Part shown: positions 1 through 12,075 of the stretch, piece by piece
Position numbering within the stretch: the stretch's first letter is position 1
How the letters are laid out: every line of letters begins with the position of its first letter
Assembly: GCA_000231825.2 (NCBI GenBank)
Contig: AFXF02001488.1
Span: 434,001-498,000, forward strand
DNA length: 64,000 nt
DNA from: Tetrahymena elliotti 4EA
Taxonomy: Eukaryota; Ciliophora; Oligohymenophorea; Hymenostomatida; Tetrahymenidae
Reading direction: 5' to 3'
The notes under the pieces: generated by a model
The model's input: only the letters and a program-made list of their open reading frames with translations
What the model was told of the DNA's origin: nothing
The model's database searches: none
Position numbers and translations under genes: made by a program

Positions 1-197
1 AAGGAAGTTTAATAATTTAGGTAGGAATGCTTAACTGTACAATAATAAATCTGGATCTTATTTTTTTCTTGTTTAACTTTTAAGATGAAAGATAGATTAA
101 ATACTTATCAAAAATCTTATCACAAATAATAATTATTAATAAATAAAATAAGATTTGAAATTATTTAAAATTAGAATAGGAAAAATAGAGAAAGAAA

Positions 198-947
198 ATG
201 GCCTTAAGAAAACTCTTAAACACAACATTCAGACCTATTTCGGGCACAAAACAAACCTTAAGATATTAAGAAATAGAACGCCTCATTTAAAATAATGCCA
301 CCTGGGCTGAAAAAATCAAAGTTGATGATCCTGAGTATTTTACCTAATTAGCAAAAGCTTAACACCCAAAATATTTATGGATTGGTTGCTCTGATTCTAG
401 AGTTCCAGCTGAAAGATTAACAGGAACATATCCTGGTGAATTATTCGTCCACAGAAATGTAGCAAATCAAGTTGTTCATACAGATTTAAATTGCCTTTCA
501 GTTGTTTAGTTTGCAGTAGATGTACTAAAAGTTAAGCATATTATTATCTGTGGACATTATGGTTGTGGTGGTGTAAATGCAGCAGTTATTAATCCTAAAT
601 TAGGTTTAATAAACAATTGGATATTACACATAAGAGATCTCTACTTCAAGCATAAGAATTATTTGAAATAGTTTAATGATTAATAAATTACTGATAAGCT
701 ATGTGAAATTAATGTAGTCGAATAGGTATTTAACTTAGGTAATTCTACAATAATATAAAATGCCTGGGACAATGGCTAATAATTATACATCCATGGTTGG
801 ATCTATGGTATAGATAATGGAAGAGTAAATGATTTGAAGCTTTCAGCTGGTAATCTTAATGAATTAGAAGAAAAGTATCAAAATTACTTCTAATCAATCT
901 ATAAATCATATTAACCAAAGAACTAATAACAAAGCTAATATTTCTGA
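198..947 (+). CDS. Beta-class carbonic anhydrase 1, probably mitochondrial
   Basis: Reversible hydration of CO2 to bicarbonate by a zinc enzyme. Single exon, 249 residues, TGA stop at 945. The beta-CA zinc and active-site signatures are visible: CSDSR (about residue 64, zinc Cys plus the Asp/Arg dyad) and GHYGCGG (about residue 122, zinc His and Cys). The first ~25 residues ([16 protein letters not shown]...) are basic, hydroxylated and free of acidic residues, which looks like a mitochondrial presequence; that location is inferred. The start is the first ATG and sits in an A-rich leader (agaaaATGG) typical of ciliate genes. Two further paralogues lie downstream on the same strand. Unlike them it lacks an N-terminal cysteine cluster and keeps Gly before the last zinc Cys. 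Its C-terminal tail is Gln-rich (PKNQQQSQ). Confidence 0.95.
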
Positions 948-1757
948 TTAATAGACAGAAAATTTCTATGATTTTTCAAAAAAAATAAAAATAGACAGTA
1001 TATTTATCACCTTTAAAGACAAATAAATTAACACAAGTTAATCACAATTTATTTTCAATTTACTTATAAAGTATCTTATGTTTATTAAAATAATCTTTTT
1101 CTTTCACCTTTTTTAATGATTTATTCATCAAAAAATAAAAGCTTCTTTCTCTCACTCTTTCATTTTAAAACCTAATTTTTCTATTTTATTTTCAAATCAA
1201 AATATCATAAATTCATATCTTACAAATAAATCAATAAATTTAAATCATAATCATATCATAAATTAATAAATAAAATATTTTGTAAAATTATTCTTTCAAT
1301 TAACAAAAATATTATTTCTTAAAAATAAAATTTTTTTTAGATTTTTATTTTAAATTTGATATGAACTAAGTAAAATACTCTTGCAATAATTTTTATTTAA
1401 TAAAACTGGCTTTTCCTTTTTTAAAATTTTAAAAAGCTAAGTTTTATTTTGACTAGAATAAATGTTAAAAAAAAAACAAAAGATATTAATAATTAGATTC
1501 AGAACATGCTAGTTTTTTTCATTTAGCTGAAATTTTATATCATAAGCGTTTATCCTACAATAAAGACATGAATTATCTAGAAATAAAATAAATATTTTAT
1601 TTTAATATGAAAAGTAAGTCATGGAAAAATCAAATATTTAAATCAGCAAATAAAGAAGACTTTATTCTCAAATCAATTTCTGTTATATCTCTATTTTATG
1701 AAAATTTTCTATATAATTAATTTATTTTCTTTAATTCAAGGTCTTCTGAATTATTCT
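948..1757. other. AT-rich intergenic region
   Basis: Between carbonic anhydrase 1 and the decayed minus-strand gene. A plus-strand reading frame is open from the ATG at 1361 to a TGA near 1895, but its composition is low-complexity Phe/Lys/Asn and part of it lies opposite the decayed gene, so I do not call it. Nothing else seen. Confidence 0.5.
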
Positions 1758-3724
1758 TCAAAGTAATCTGGATATTTATCTTTTTCTTTTTTTAGTTTAA
1801 GTAAAAAGGTCAAAATTTACCTTTAGAGAATCCTACAAGTTACAGCCTTAGGTTAACAGAATCATAACTGCTTTTCTTAAGAATATTAAATCTTTGAAAT
1901 GCTAATAAATATCTGTGCCATTTAAGATTTATTATTCAATCTCTAATTTCACACTATTTTGAAAATATTAAGACTTTAAAATAGAATCTCTTCTTAAGCA
2001 CCTTTTAATATTAAAATTAAAGTACTAAATTTAACATACAATATAATATTTTACTTCACACCTCTTCTCATTTTCTCAATATATTTTGGAATTTACCTAG
2101 CTAAAATTTCTTTCAAATTATTTTATGAGATTGATTGAGCATTTATAGGAGATTCCTGGTCTTAAAATATTAAAATTTACTCTATTAAATTTGTTTATGA
2201 GGAGAAAAAGAATCAGACCCTTAAATAATTTTATTTTAAATAAAATCAGATTAATTAAAAGACAGAGAATTTTAATGAACTCTATCATAAGAATCCCACA
2301 CTAAATCATTTTTATCACTTCTATTATTAAGAGGAGATGTATTAAATTCCATTTTACTATTTTCATCAAATATATATCTTTTATTTAACTATGCAGCTTG
2401 AAAGTTTATTTTATTTTTTAACTCATAGATTATTCTGAAAAGAAGATTTGGTTTTAACTCTGTTTTTGTTTAAATATACAAAATTACTTGTATAACTCTA
2501 AATAGCAGCTATCAAAATTTGGAACAGCTTTAACATATTATTTTCTATTACTTCATTTTCTTCTCCTTCTTAGGTTTTTTATACTTCTACTTAAGTATTT
2601 GCTTTTTAATTTTTTTGCTTAGAAAATTACTTATTTTTCTATTTATCATTTTAGATTTTATTTTATTAAAGATTGTTGTGATAGGTCCCTTAATAAAGGT
2701 TCTTTAAATACAGGAAAGTGAAATCAAGAATCATAAAAAAAGAGGAATATTTTCTTGCTATAATTCCAATCCACATCAATACTGCTAAAATGCTATTCCA
2801 CTTAGCTAGGATTTCTGAAAAAATGAGGTATTAAATTTATATTTATTCAACAATTTCATCCAAAAGTAAAGTAGCAACAATGAGGGGTGTAATTCCTTGG
2901 TATTTAACAAAGTAGGATCTATCAAATTAGTATTCAATACATTATATTATATTATATTGGTGATGAAATAGAAGTTTTTTACTAAATAAAGGCTCCTTAA
3001 AATATTTAAGTTATCTGCTTTTAGGCCTTTATATAACTTTGCGTAACTTAGAAACTGGAATATGAAAAGTTAAAGTTCTGTAATTTATTTATATCTGTTC
3101 GGATGTGATATTATATTATGATGTGTAGAGCTTAAATTTAAGAGCTGCATAAGGGCTATTTAAAATAGCATCAATATCTTTAGGATTCGCACAATTATCT
3201 GGTATACTATTTTTTACCATATCTAAATCTTAACACTTGTAAACTAATATATTTATTCTAGTGAAAATAAAGCTTAGATTTCTAATTGTTAAGTATTAGT
3301 GTGGCAATTTTGATACATCTAGACAATGATAACCCTTTAAATATTAATATTTACAATCTATCACTGATATCAACATTAGTGTTATTAACCTACTCAAAAT
3401 ATGGCATAAAAGCTAAATAAGTTTGATTAGTTTCCTTCTGCAAAGAATCTAAACCAACACCAACTAAATGCTAATATTTAAAAGCAATAATCTCATCATG
3501 CAAATCAACATCTAAATCATCTTATGTCACAAAGTTTTGTGACCTATATTTTGGCTGAATTTAATTGCTAAAATACTAGATAATTAGATAAAAAACATAT
3601 GAGGTTACTATTCCTAAAATGATAATTGATAAAAAACCACCTTAATTAGTTTTTTGCTAGTTTAATTTGCACCAACATTAAATGAAAAGGTTGAAGAAAA
3701 TATATCTACTTTTTATAATGCCAT
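1758..3724 (-). pseudogene. Decayed two-membrane-span protein gene of a ciliate family
   Basis: Minus-strand protein-like sequence that changes frame several times. It starts with an ATG at 3724 and an FSFNVGANQ segment, then shifts frame at a six-T run (3650-3655) into a Gly-Gly-led hydrophobic span (FLSIIILGIVTSYVFYLIIQ). A second shift falls between about 3360 and 3230. From there one frame is open to a TGA at 2423-2425, covering an NCANPKDIDAI segment and a second hydrophobic span (WNSILAVLMWIGIIA). After that stop a third frame continues (NFQAAQLNKRYIFDEN...) to a TGA at 2113-2115. A last stretch reads KDLIFLRKAVMILLT and ends at TGA 1758-1760. The layout (two membrane spans around a ~270-residue loop, then a long cytoplasmic tail) recalls a multicopy family of putative transmembrane proteins I associate with Tetrahymena; that link is from memory. 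Introns I tried did not repair the frames, so I call a pseudogene, but unresolved introns or sequence errors remain possible. Confidence 0.6.
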
Positions 3725-6700
3725 AATTTAATTCTTTGCTTTAACTTCTACTTTTTTTTATATCACTATTTAATTTGATTATGAATTCAATAAAATACCT
3801 TCTAAATTAATTAAGGACAGTAAATATAAAAAAATTATAGAATATTTAAAAAATAAACCACACCACACCAGTAAATTTAATGAACATTATAAATTATTTA
3901 TTCACAAAAAAATTGGGATAAAAATTAAAATATTTTAAATTAATATTAAAAATGAAATAACTGATCTAAAGAAGTAACTAGATTCAATCTCACTAAAAAT
4001 TATTGAAAATGGAGAGAGAAAAAAGCTTGAAAATTTAAAATTTTATGATAATAGCTTAGACTTGAAATGTAGAGTTAAATGTACTAAAATTAAGGAGGTC
4101 TTTTAAATGGTGGTTAAATAATCACACAAGATTTATTAATGAAATACTAAAAATAGTTAAAATTAAATATTGAAATTAAAGGTCACGAAAAATATATAAA
4201 GTTAAATTTCTGTTTTAGATTTAGGAGAATTCATGTATAATTTATTGCTTTGTATAGTAAACAAAAAGCTTTTAAGCTTTAAATGATACTATTAGTATAA
4301 ATGAATTCATTTTTTTTTTCATAATGTTTAGATAATTATTAACCAAACTGATTAATAAAATACTTGAACAAACATAAAAAAAAATAATCTAAACAAATTT
4401 AATAACTTAAAAAGATATCGTCTTAAAATATATTCAGTTTTTTTGTAAAGTGAAAAATTCGAAAACGAAAAGGATAAATAATCTAAATATAATCAAATAA
4501 AATAAATTCTAATAATTTTAATTGAATTCAATCAAAACTTGTTATCAAATAATATCCAAATGATACTGTAATGCTGAAATCATTTATCAGAGTTTGAGGA
4601 AAATTCTATTGTTAAATGTTCAAAAATCTTAAAATCGAATTTTATATTGAATAAATTAAAGATAAAAAATAAACTCAGTAAGAATCAACTGTTTTAAGTA
4701 AATTTCATATTTTTACATTCTTTTGTATGTAATGTTTCAATATTTTTAAGTTAAAATAGGTAAAATATTTTCATAAAATATCAAGAAATATGAAGAAACA
4801 AAAGGACTGTGACTCAAACTTAAAATATGTTGTAATATAAAAAATCAATATAATTTAAGCTTGCTTTTATTTAATGTTATTTAGTAATCTATCAAATACC
4901 AATACAGATGTTTATTTTATATTTTCGAAATTTGTATAAAATCTAAAAATAGTCAGTCTATCAGTCGTCAGTCAAATAATTTAATAAAATCCTATTTTTA
5001 GTAATGATATTTTATTTAATTAAATATAAAAGATTTAAATGAACTTTTTATAGCAAATTTATTATAAATCCTCTCTATTCTCAGAATAAATTTTATAGAA
5101 AGGATCTGAATATTTAATAGACCTTATTTTCATCATTATAATTATTACATTTATATCATAATTGATTAAAATATGTCTATACAATTTTTAAGTTTTTAGT
5201 ATTTATATTTGGTAATTGAATCTTTCTATCATTGATTATCTTGTAGAGTGTAAATATCTATTTGGCTAAGTTGCAAAATCAAAAAATTTTATTATTAATA
5301 ATCACTAAGTGCTTCTAAAAATCCTTTTTTTGCAGTTTTTGATTTCCTTACAAGCAATTCATTTAGATTAAATTATCCAAAATCTATTTTTAGAAGATAA
5401 CTAAAAGTTATTGATGTTATTTTAGTTTTCAAATAAAAGTTCAAAATATTCGCATAAATTTGTTAATGACATTAAATATTTACAAATTTTCTTTTATTAT
5501 TGATACAAATTTAACCAGAGGAGATTATTCTATTAACTTACTTCACTCATAAATAGAAAACTATAAGAATATATTTAAAATTTACTTGAAGTAAATATTA
5601 TAATCAACTTAATTTTATTTTTTAAGGTTATAACTATCAAACAAGAATTATTTAACTATTTTAAATTCTATATGTTTTTTTATTAGTTATTATTTGAATT
5701 ACTTGAGAGTACTCGATTTTTTTTTCTATTTCATCTCTCAAAATCTTTTATCAATAGTTAGGAATCTATTAAAACTTACAAAATATCTGGAAAATAAATC
5801 TATCTAAAACACCTTTTTTCTTTTATATTTTTGAAGAGTAATTACGAAGCCTTATATCTGCATAGTAGAAAAATGAAAAATTACTTTGAACTTTCATTCA
5901 TAAGATAGAAGAAAAAATTCTAATCTTTCACATTTATTTATATATGTTAAATTTGATTAGAGGGAGAATAAGCAAAAGCATAGACTTCTAGAAGAAATTT
6001 AAATATTTTTCTGAGAATAAAAGAAAATACTATTTTAGATTTTGATTAGAAAAAAACTTTGAAAGATGAATTTTTTTCTTTGAATGTTTTTCATTTAAAT
6101 TTGTTTATCATTATTAAATATATATTATCAGGTGCATACAATTCTATATAATCTAGTTTAATTTTGGTTACATAAGAAAAAATAAATTCAAGTTAAAATT
6201 TAGTTCTTACAATAATCTCAAAATACATTTATTATTAGAAATCTTCTTTGTTTTTTCTGAGAATAATAAAACTAAATAAAAAGCTCAAGTTAATTTTGAA
6301 ATAGCAAATAAAATTTATAAAAACCCTTCTCATTTTTAAAGAAAAGATTTATCAGAGTGTTTAAGAAGATTTAAAGATTTTAGTTTTCTTCTTATTTTTT
6401 TTCAAATTTATTCTAACCCTTTTGAAGTATTCAATAAAATATACAGATTTACAGATTTACATGTAGTCTTAATCTCATTTAATTCATTCAGTGGTCTATA
6501 AGTAAATTTAATCTTCTAAATAATTTGATACACTTTATATCCACAAAAACTATGTCCAGATTAATAGAAAAGAAGTAAGCTTTTCATAGCAAATAGTTCT
6601 AAATAATTTTTTAAGAATTTCCTATTTAATCTTTTATTGTGTTTGTTTTTGGCTCGTCAATGGAAATTACATATAATGTACTAAAGAAACAAGGAGTTAT

Positions 6701-7585
6701 TTTATTTTATTTGCTCGACTAATAAAAAACTGCTTACTAAAAATAGAGATAGAAAATTAAGTTAAGGAGAAACCAAAAAAAAATAAATATTGAAATATCT
6801 AAAGCAAAAAAAAACTGAAAATATATTTTTTATTACAAAAAAATGTAAAAAAATTAAGCTGGTTAGTTCATTTATTTCTAATAAATTGTTTTTAATCATA
6901 TTATTTTTATTACATATAAAATATTTTTATAACTAGAATTACCATATCTTTGAAGTAATCTTTGGATTTTATTTTCACTAATGACTTGATTTTTAACTTT
7001 TTGAAGACTGCTAGCTCAGTAAAAATAGACAATTTATTGTATAATTATACTTAATTATTTATATTTAATATGAACATTCGTATCAGTTGCGCTTGATTAA
7101 TGACGATGATCTCTAAATTCAAAATAATTATTAAAAATTCAGTTTACTGATATTTATTATAAATATCTTGAAAATTTACCAAATTTAATGTATGAATAGA
7201 AGTCATACAAAACAAAGATAAAATGGAATAAGAAGGTTAAATTATGCGAAATATTACTACCCTCCTGATAGGATATTCAATTAAGTTAGTGGTTTGAGAT
7301 CGATTACTAGATGTGTGAAGGAGTAGTTGAATTTTATCTAGGATTTAAATTATTTCAAATACATAATCAAGAAAAAAAGATTAAAAGCTTGAGTAATTAA
7401 AGTTAGAAGAAAATCTGAAGAAAAAAGAAGCAAATTAAGAAAGAAAAACTATCTCTATTAAACTTACAAAAATAATTATTAAAAAAAGAAAAAAATTAAA
7501 TCAGAAAACTTCAGTGAAAAAGAAATAAACATATTTCATATCAAAAAATTATATACCTACTAATATTAAGAAATCAAAGTAGAGA
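3725..7585. other. 3.9-kb gene-poor AT-rich region
   Basis: No gene I can support. A plus-strand frame is open from about 3700 to 4135 without an ATG. Two short minus-strand stretches look weakly protein-like: around 5240-5420 (contains LNELLVRKSKTAKKGFLEAL) and around 6405-6580 (contains SGHSFCGYKVYQIIQKIKF). These may be remnants of degraded genes. The last ~250 bases are A-rich leader in front of carbonic anhydrase 2. Confidence 0.4.
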
Positions 7586-8449
7586 ATGAATAAAAAAAAT
7601 TAATCAATCAAGAAATAGACTTGTCATGGATGCTGCTTACATGATGACTAGCATAAAAATAAGTTCTCAAATTAATATAATGAGGAAGATGAAGACTAGG
7701 GTATTGACAGACTTCTTTAATACAATTAGAAGTGGGCGGAAGAAATTCAAACATAAGATCCTACATTTTTTAGTGAATTAGCTAAAAAGTAATCTCCTGA
7801 TTATCTTTGGATAGGTTGCTCTGACAGTCGTGTTCCAGTTGAAAAATTGACAGGTCTTGGTCCTGGTGAGGTGTTTGTCCATAGAAATGTTGCTAATTAG
7901 GTCATTCATTCTGACTTGAATTGCTTATCTGTCATATAGTATGCTGTAGATATACTTAAAGTTAAGCATATTATTGTGTGTGGTCACTATTAGTGCGGTG
8001 GTGTCGCAGCTGCTTATGATAATCCACCATTGGGTTTAATTAGTAACTGGATCTTACATATCCGTGATATTTATATCAGATATAGAAAATAGTTAAATGA
8101 GATTCAAGATCGCGAACTCATTTTGGATAAGCTTGTTGAGCTTAATTTAGTTTAGTAAGTTTATAATATTGGTAACTCTACTGTACTTTAAAACGCATGG
8201 GAAAGAGGCCAAGAAGTTACCATCCATGGATGGATTTATGGTCTTAAAGATGGAAAAGTCAAAGAAATTGATTATGCTGCTAACTCAAAGTAGGTATTTG
8301 AAGAAGTACATGATAAAGTTATTTCAAGATTGCTTTCTTCGATTACAAGCTAAGCAAAAACTAAACAGCCTAATTAAGAAACCGAAAAGACATTCAGTTC
8401 AGAAAATACTCTTGCTGATACTAAAGACTCTCTATGTGATTGTTGTTGA
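7586..8449 (+). CDS. Beta-class carbonic anhydrase 2 with cysteine-rich ends
   Basis: Zinc-dependent CO2 hydratase, 287 residues, single exon, TGA at 8447. Signatures: CSDSR (~residue 80) and GHYQCGG (~residue 139), the latter with Gln where the family and the first paralogue usually have Gly. The start is the only in-frame ATG downstream of an in-frame TGA at 7328; the ATG at 7626 is out of frame. The 45-residue N-terminal extension is Lys/Gln-rich and carries a Cys/His cluster ([10 protein letters not shown]), and the protein ends in LCDCC. No presequence or membrane span is visible, so it is probably cytosolic or membrane-tethered through acylated cysteines (inference). Closest relative in the window is carbonic anhydrase 3, 1.3 kb downstream in the same orientation; both share the EEVxE-type helix after the core ([16 protein letters not shown]), which carbonic anhydrase 1 lacks. 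Confidence 0.93.
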
Positions 8450-9783
8450 GTATTTGAGCTTTAATAAATTAAAAAAAGACCTATATAAGTCCGTCTAATC
8501 AATATTCTTTAAATAAATCTATAACAAATACAAAATTTATAAATCAATAAATAATTTAAAAAAACATATTTCATTCATAGCTTTAAGCTTGAAATTAATA
8601 CTATTAACAAATAAATAAATAATTAACTATTAATATTGAAACCCTCCTTATCTTCAAATATTAAATTACCTTTTTAATTAGTGATATCATTAACTTAAAT
8701 ATAATTTTGTATATTACAATAAACTAAATTTATACACATTTACAAATATATTATCCTAAACTTATAATTATACAGTCACTATCTAATTGTGCAATAATCT
8801 GATAAACTGGTTAAGCTTTTCTTCCTAAATAAATTAATGTTAATCTTATTATTTTAATGTAATTTTATTTTTTATTCATAATCTATTCAATTTATTATTA
8901 AAACTATCTATCAAATACTTATTAGAATTTATTTTAAAATCTAAATTTTAATTTGTAAATTTGATTTTCAAAATTATATTTATGAGCTAAAAAATAACCA
9001 TTATTTAATTAAATACTTAACTTTTAATATTGATTTAATTATTCATTCTTTCTCAATATTAAAACTCTTTCCTTTTTTCATTCATGTTTTATAAATCATG
9101 ATTTGTCAGAATTAATTTAATTTTTATTGAATATTGCATCATCATAATCATTATTAATAATTTTAATATTTTGAAAGCTTAATAAAAGGTATGAGAGAGC
9201 TTGATTATGCTTTTATTCTTTCAAATATTTCCTAGCCTTTTTTATTCAAGATTTCTGAAGAAAGCTTACTTTTAAATGTTTGAAAGTGAATTATTTTATT
9301 CAAATAAAATACATTTAGCTTCCTACTTCAACTAATTATTCTTTATTGAGTTATAAAACTTGATAGAATTAATTTATCTAAAAATATAATCGCCTCTCTA
9401 TTTTATTAAGTTTGAAAGTATCTATCACCATGAACACTTTACAGTTTTGCTTGCTTTATCTAGAAAAATAATATCTTTTGATAAATCTATCAGTTTAGAA
9501 AAAATAAAGGTTATATAAACCAGATGTTTTCTGAGCATAAAATATGCTAGTTAAATACTTTAAACCTTAAATTTTTAAAGACCTTTTTCAAAACAAGAGA
9601 ATAATCCATAATACAACAAAATATCTGATTTCAATTAATTTTTTCTTTTTATGGAAAATCGCAATTTAAAAGCAACAAAAACATCACAAGTCAAAATTTG
9701 ATTAATAAAAAATTGTAAAATCTTTAAAAAATTGTTAAATATATCTGTTTAAAAAATAATAACAAAATTTCTTAATTAATAAG
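8450..9783. other. AT-rich intergenic region
   Basis: 1.3 kb separating carbonic anhydrases 2 and 3. No open frame with protein-like composition, no RNA gene and no repeat larger than simple AT tracts seen. Confidence 0.5.
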
Positions 9784-10572
9784 ATGGATCATTTTGAATA
9801 ATCTTGCAATTCTTGCAATTTTAATGTTAGTGATTGCTTTTGTTAGCATGAAATTGATCAACTTCTTTAGTACAATAAAAATTGGGCCTACAACATTAAG
9901 CACGAGGATCCAGAATTCTTTAGTAAACTTTCTAAAGCCTAAACCCCAGAATATCTATGGATAGGATGTTCTGATTCAAGAGTCCCTGCAGAAACTTTGA
10001 CTGGCTTAGGTCCTGGTAATCTTTTTGTCCATCGTAATGTGGCTAATTAGATTATTCATACAGACTTAAATGCCCTTTCTGTTGTTTAATATGCTGTAGA
10101 TGTTCTAAAAGTTAAGCACATCATAATTTGTGGTCATTATTAATGTGGTGGTGTAAAAGCAGCTATTGAAAATCCAAACTTGGGTTTGATTAATTAATGG
10201 CTTCTTCATATCAGAGATTTGTATCTTAGGTATAAAAAAGATTTAGATTCTATCAAAGACATGAGCAAAAGGATAGATAAGCTTTGCGAAATAAACATTG
10301 CTTAATAGATGTATAATTTAGGTAATTCAACAATATTATAATCTGCTTGGGCTAGAGGCTAAGAAATCTCTATTAACGCTTGGGTGTACTGCATTAGAGA
10401 TGGTACTATCAGAGAACTTGACTACGCTGCTTCATCAAGAGAAGTTTTTGAAGAAGTACAAGAAAGGGCTATTAAAAATATTATCAGAGATATTCGTCAC
10501 ACAGATGAATTTACTGGTAGATTAAAAAAAAGATAAAATAGTATAATAATAAAAAATTAAGAATAGGTCTGA
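9784..10572 (+). CDS. Beta-class carbonic anhydrase 3 with N-terminal Cys cluster
   Basis: Zinc-dependent CO2 hydratase, 262 residues, single exon, TGA at 10570. Zinc and active-site signatures CSDSR (~residue 61) and GHYQCGG (~residue 120) are intact. The N-terminal ~23 residues are short and cysteine-dense ([15 protein letters not shown]: five Cys), directly preceding the conserved EIDQLLQYNKNWA helix. The tail is basic (GRLKKRQNSIIIKN). The ATG at 9784 is in frame with the whole core and preceded by an A/T-rich leader. The cysteines could be acylated or bind metal; neither is proven. One position departs from the paralogues: the usual IHGWIYG strand reads INAWVYC. Together with genes at 198 and 7586 this is a three-copy array, most simply produced by local duplication. 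Confidence 0.93.
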
Positions 10573-11803
10573 ATAGAAATTGAAAGTAACTATCCTATCT
10601 TTATAATTACATATTTTAGAATTAAATAACTTTCTATATTATAAAATTTGTTTTTAATTGTATTTCTATATTCATAAATATCTGTTTGTTTATTAGCTTA
10701 ATGATTCTTATCAAAAATAGTTCATTACAATATATTTTGCTATTCTCTTTTATTTGATTGTCTAAATAATTACTTTTATTTGCAAAAATATAATGCATAA
10801 TAAATAGCCTTTATTTGTCTAAAAGTATTGCAATATATTTTGGAACTATATTTTATAATCTGAATATCAAAAAAAGTTTCTAGTTTTAATTTTATGTTAA
10901 GTAATTTATAATTTAATCTATTTGACGTATTTCAAAATGGTAAAAATATATAATATAAAGTTACATAATTATGGATTCATCATAAATTTGACAAAATTAT
11001 TTTAAAAAAAGAAATTTACTCACAATAAAAATTTGTGCATAAACTTTATTTAGGAATTTAGCGAATTAGAAGATAAAACTGTGAACTCTAGAAATCTAAT
11101 TAATTATTTATTAGCGATTTGTTAAATAAATTTAAAACTAAAATAGTTTTTAGATAGTAAACTCTTATAAAATTATGATTTTTCTTATCTTATTTTGCTA
11201 TTTGGTAGGCTTTAAGTAGCATAAAATAGTTTCTGTTTGTTAATTTACTAATCTAGATAAGTAGGAAAACAGATAAACTTATTTTATGTTTTTTCATATC
11301 TATTATTTGGTTATTCAGTGAATCTTTATTCCAAATCAAATTTATAAATGGTTGATAATATTTACATATAGTTAATAAAATTACCAATTCAATTTTCATT
11401 CCTTAAAAAATATTGAAAATTAGTAAAAAATAAGACATTTTAATTATGTATGTACAAATTCCTGTATTAATTTATAGAGAAGGAGGCACGAAATATACTT
11501 AAAAAATTCATTTAGTTCCTATCTTAAAATTCTTATAATAATATTTCAGTATTTTCTAGCCAAATTTTAAGCTTACAAAATCATAATGCTTTTAAAATAA
11601 AAAAGATTTAATTAATTTACTTAAATTAGAAATTTAAGAATTAAATCCAAACAAAGCTTTTTATTGATAAAGTAATTATTATTTTTAAATTATTTTAGAA
11701 TTCTTTTTTTTCTTCCTTAAAAGCAAAACAAATACCTTTTTGATATTTGACCATACATATGAACGTATAGACTCTGTAGATTTTTGATTAAATATAATTA
11801 TTG
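10573..11803. other. AT-rich intergenic region
   Basis: 1.2 kb between carbonic anhydrase 3 and the WD40-like locus. I see no supported gene, RNA or repeat here. Confidence 0.5.
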
Positions 11804-12075
11804 ATGAATTTTCAAATGAATAAAGAAAAAATAGAAAAAAAAACCTTCAAGAATAATTAAAAAAGAACTATTTTACCTAATTCAAATTTAAATTCGAAAG
11901 AAGTAAGTCTTGTTTTACTCTCGAAAGATAATCAAAATAGATATATACCAAAAGACTATTCATTATTGAATATATTTTCAGATTCAAATAAATAATAAAA
12001 TAAGAAGATTATAAGTAATGTATTTTGGGATTTGAAAGAGATCACTGATCAGAAGGATTAAATTTCATTTATTAA
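11804..12075 (+). CDS. Possible 5' exon of the WD40-like gene
   Basis: An ATG at 11804 opens a frame with ordinary protein composition for ~90 codons (MNFQMNKEK..., then SLVLLSKDNQNRYIPKDYSL and NVFWDLKEITDQKDQ) before it dissolves into low-complexity Lys/Ile/Asn codons. The frame eventually stops at a TGA near 12549 and differs from that of the WD40-like gene that starts at 12525. The simplest reading is an upstream exon joined by an intron somewhere in 12075-12440, which is very AT-rich, but I could not fix the splice sites. It could also be a separate short gene. Confidence 0.35.

Noticed and set aside
1361..1897. Plus-strand frame of about 178 codons under the ciliate code
   Set aside because: With TGA as the only stop such lengths arise by chance in this AT-rich DNA; composition is low-complexity and the 3' part opposes the decayed gene.
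2938..2957. Short TTATA tandem run
   Set aside because: Simple-sequence AT tract inside the decayed gene; not a CRISPR-like or structured repeat. No CRISPR array or mobile element was seen in the window.
3700..4135. Open plus-strand frame with Lys-rich sequence
   Set aside because: No in-frame ATG and no recognisable domain; it begins opposite the start of the minus-strand pseudogene.
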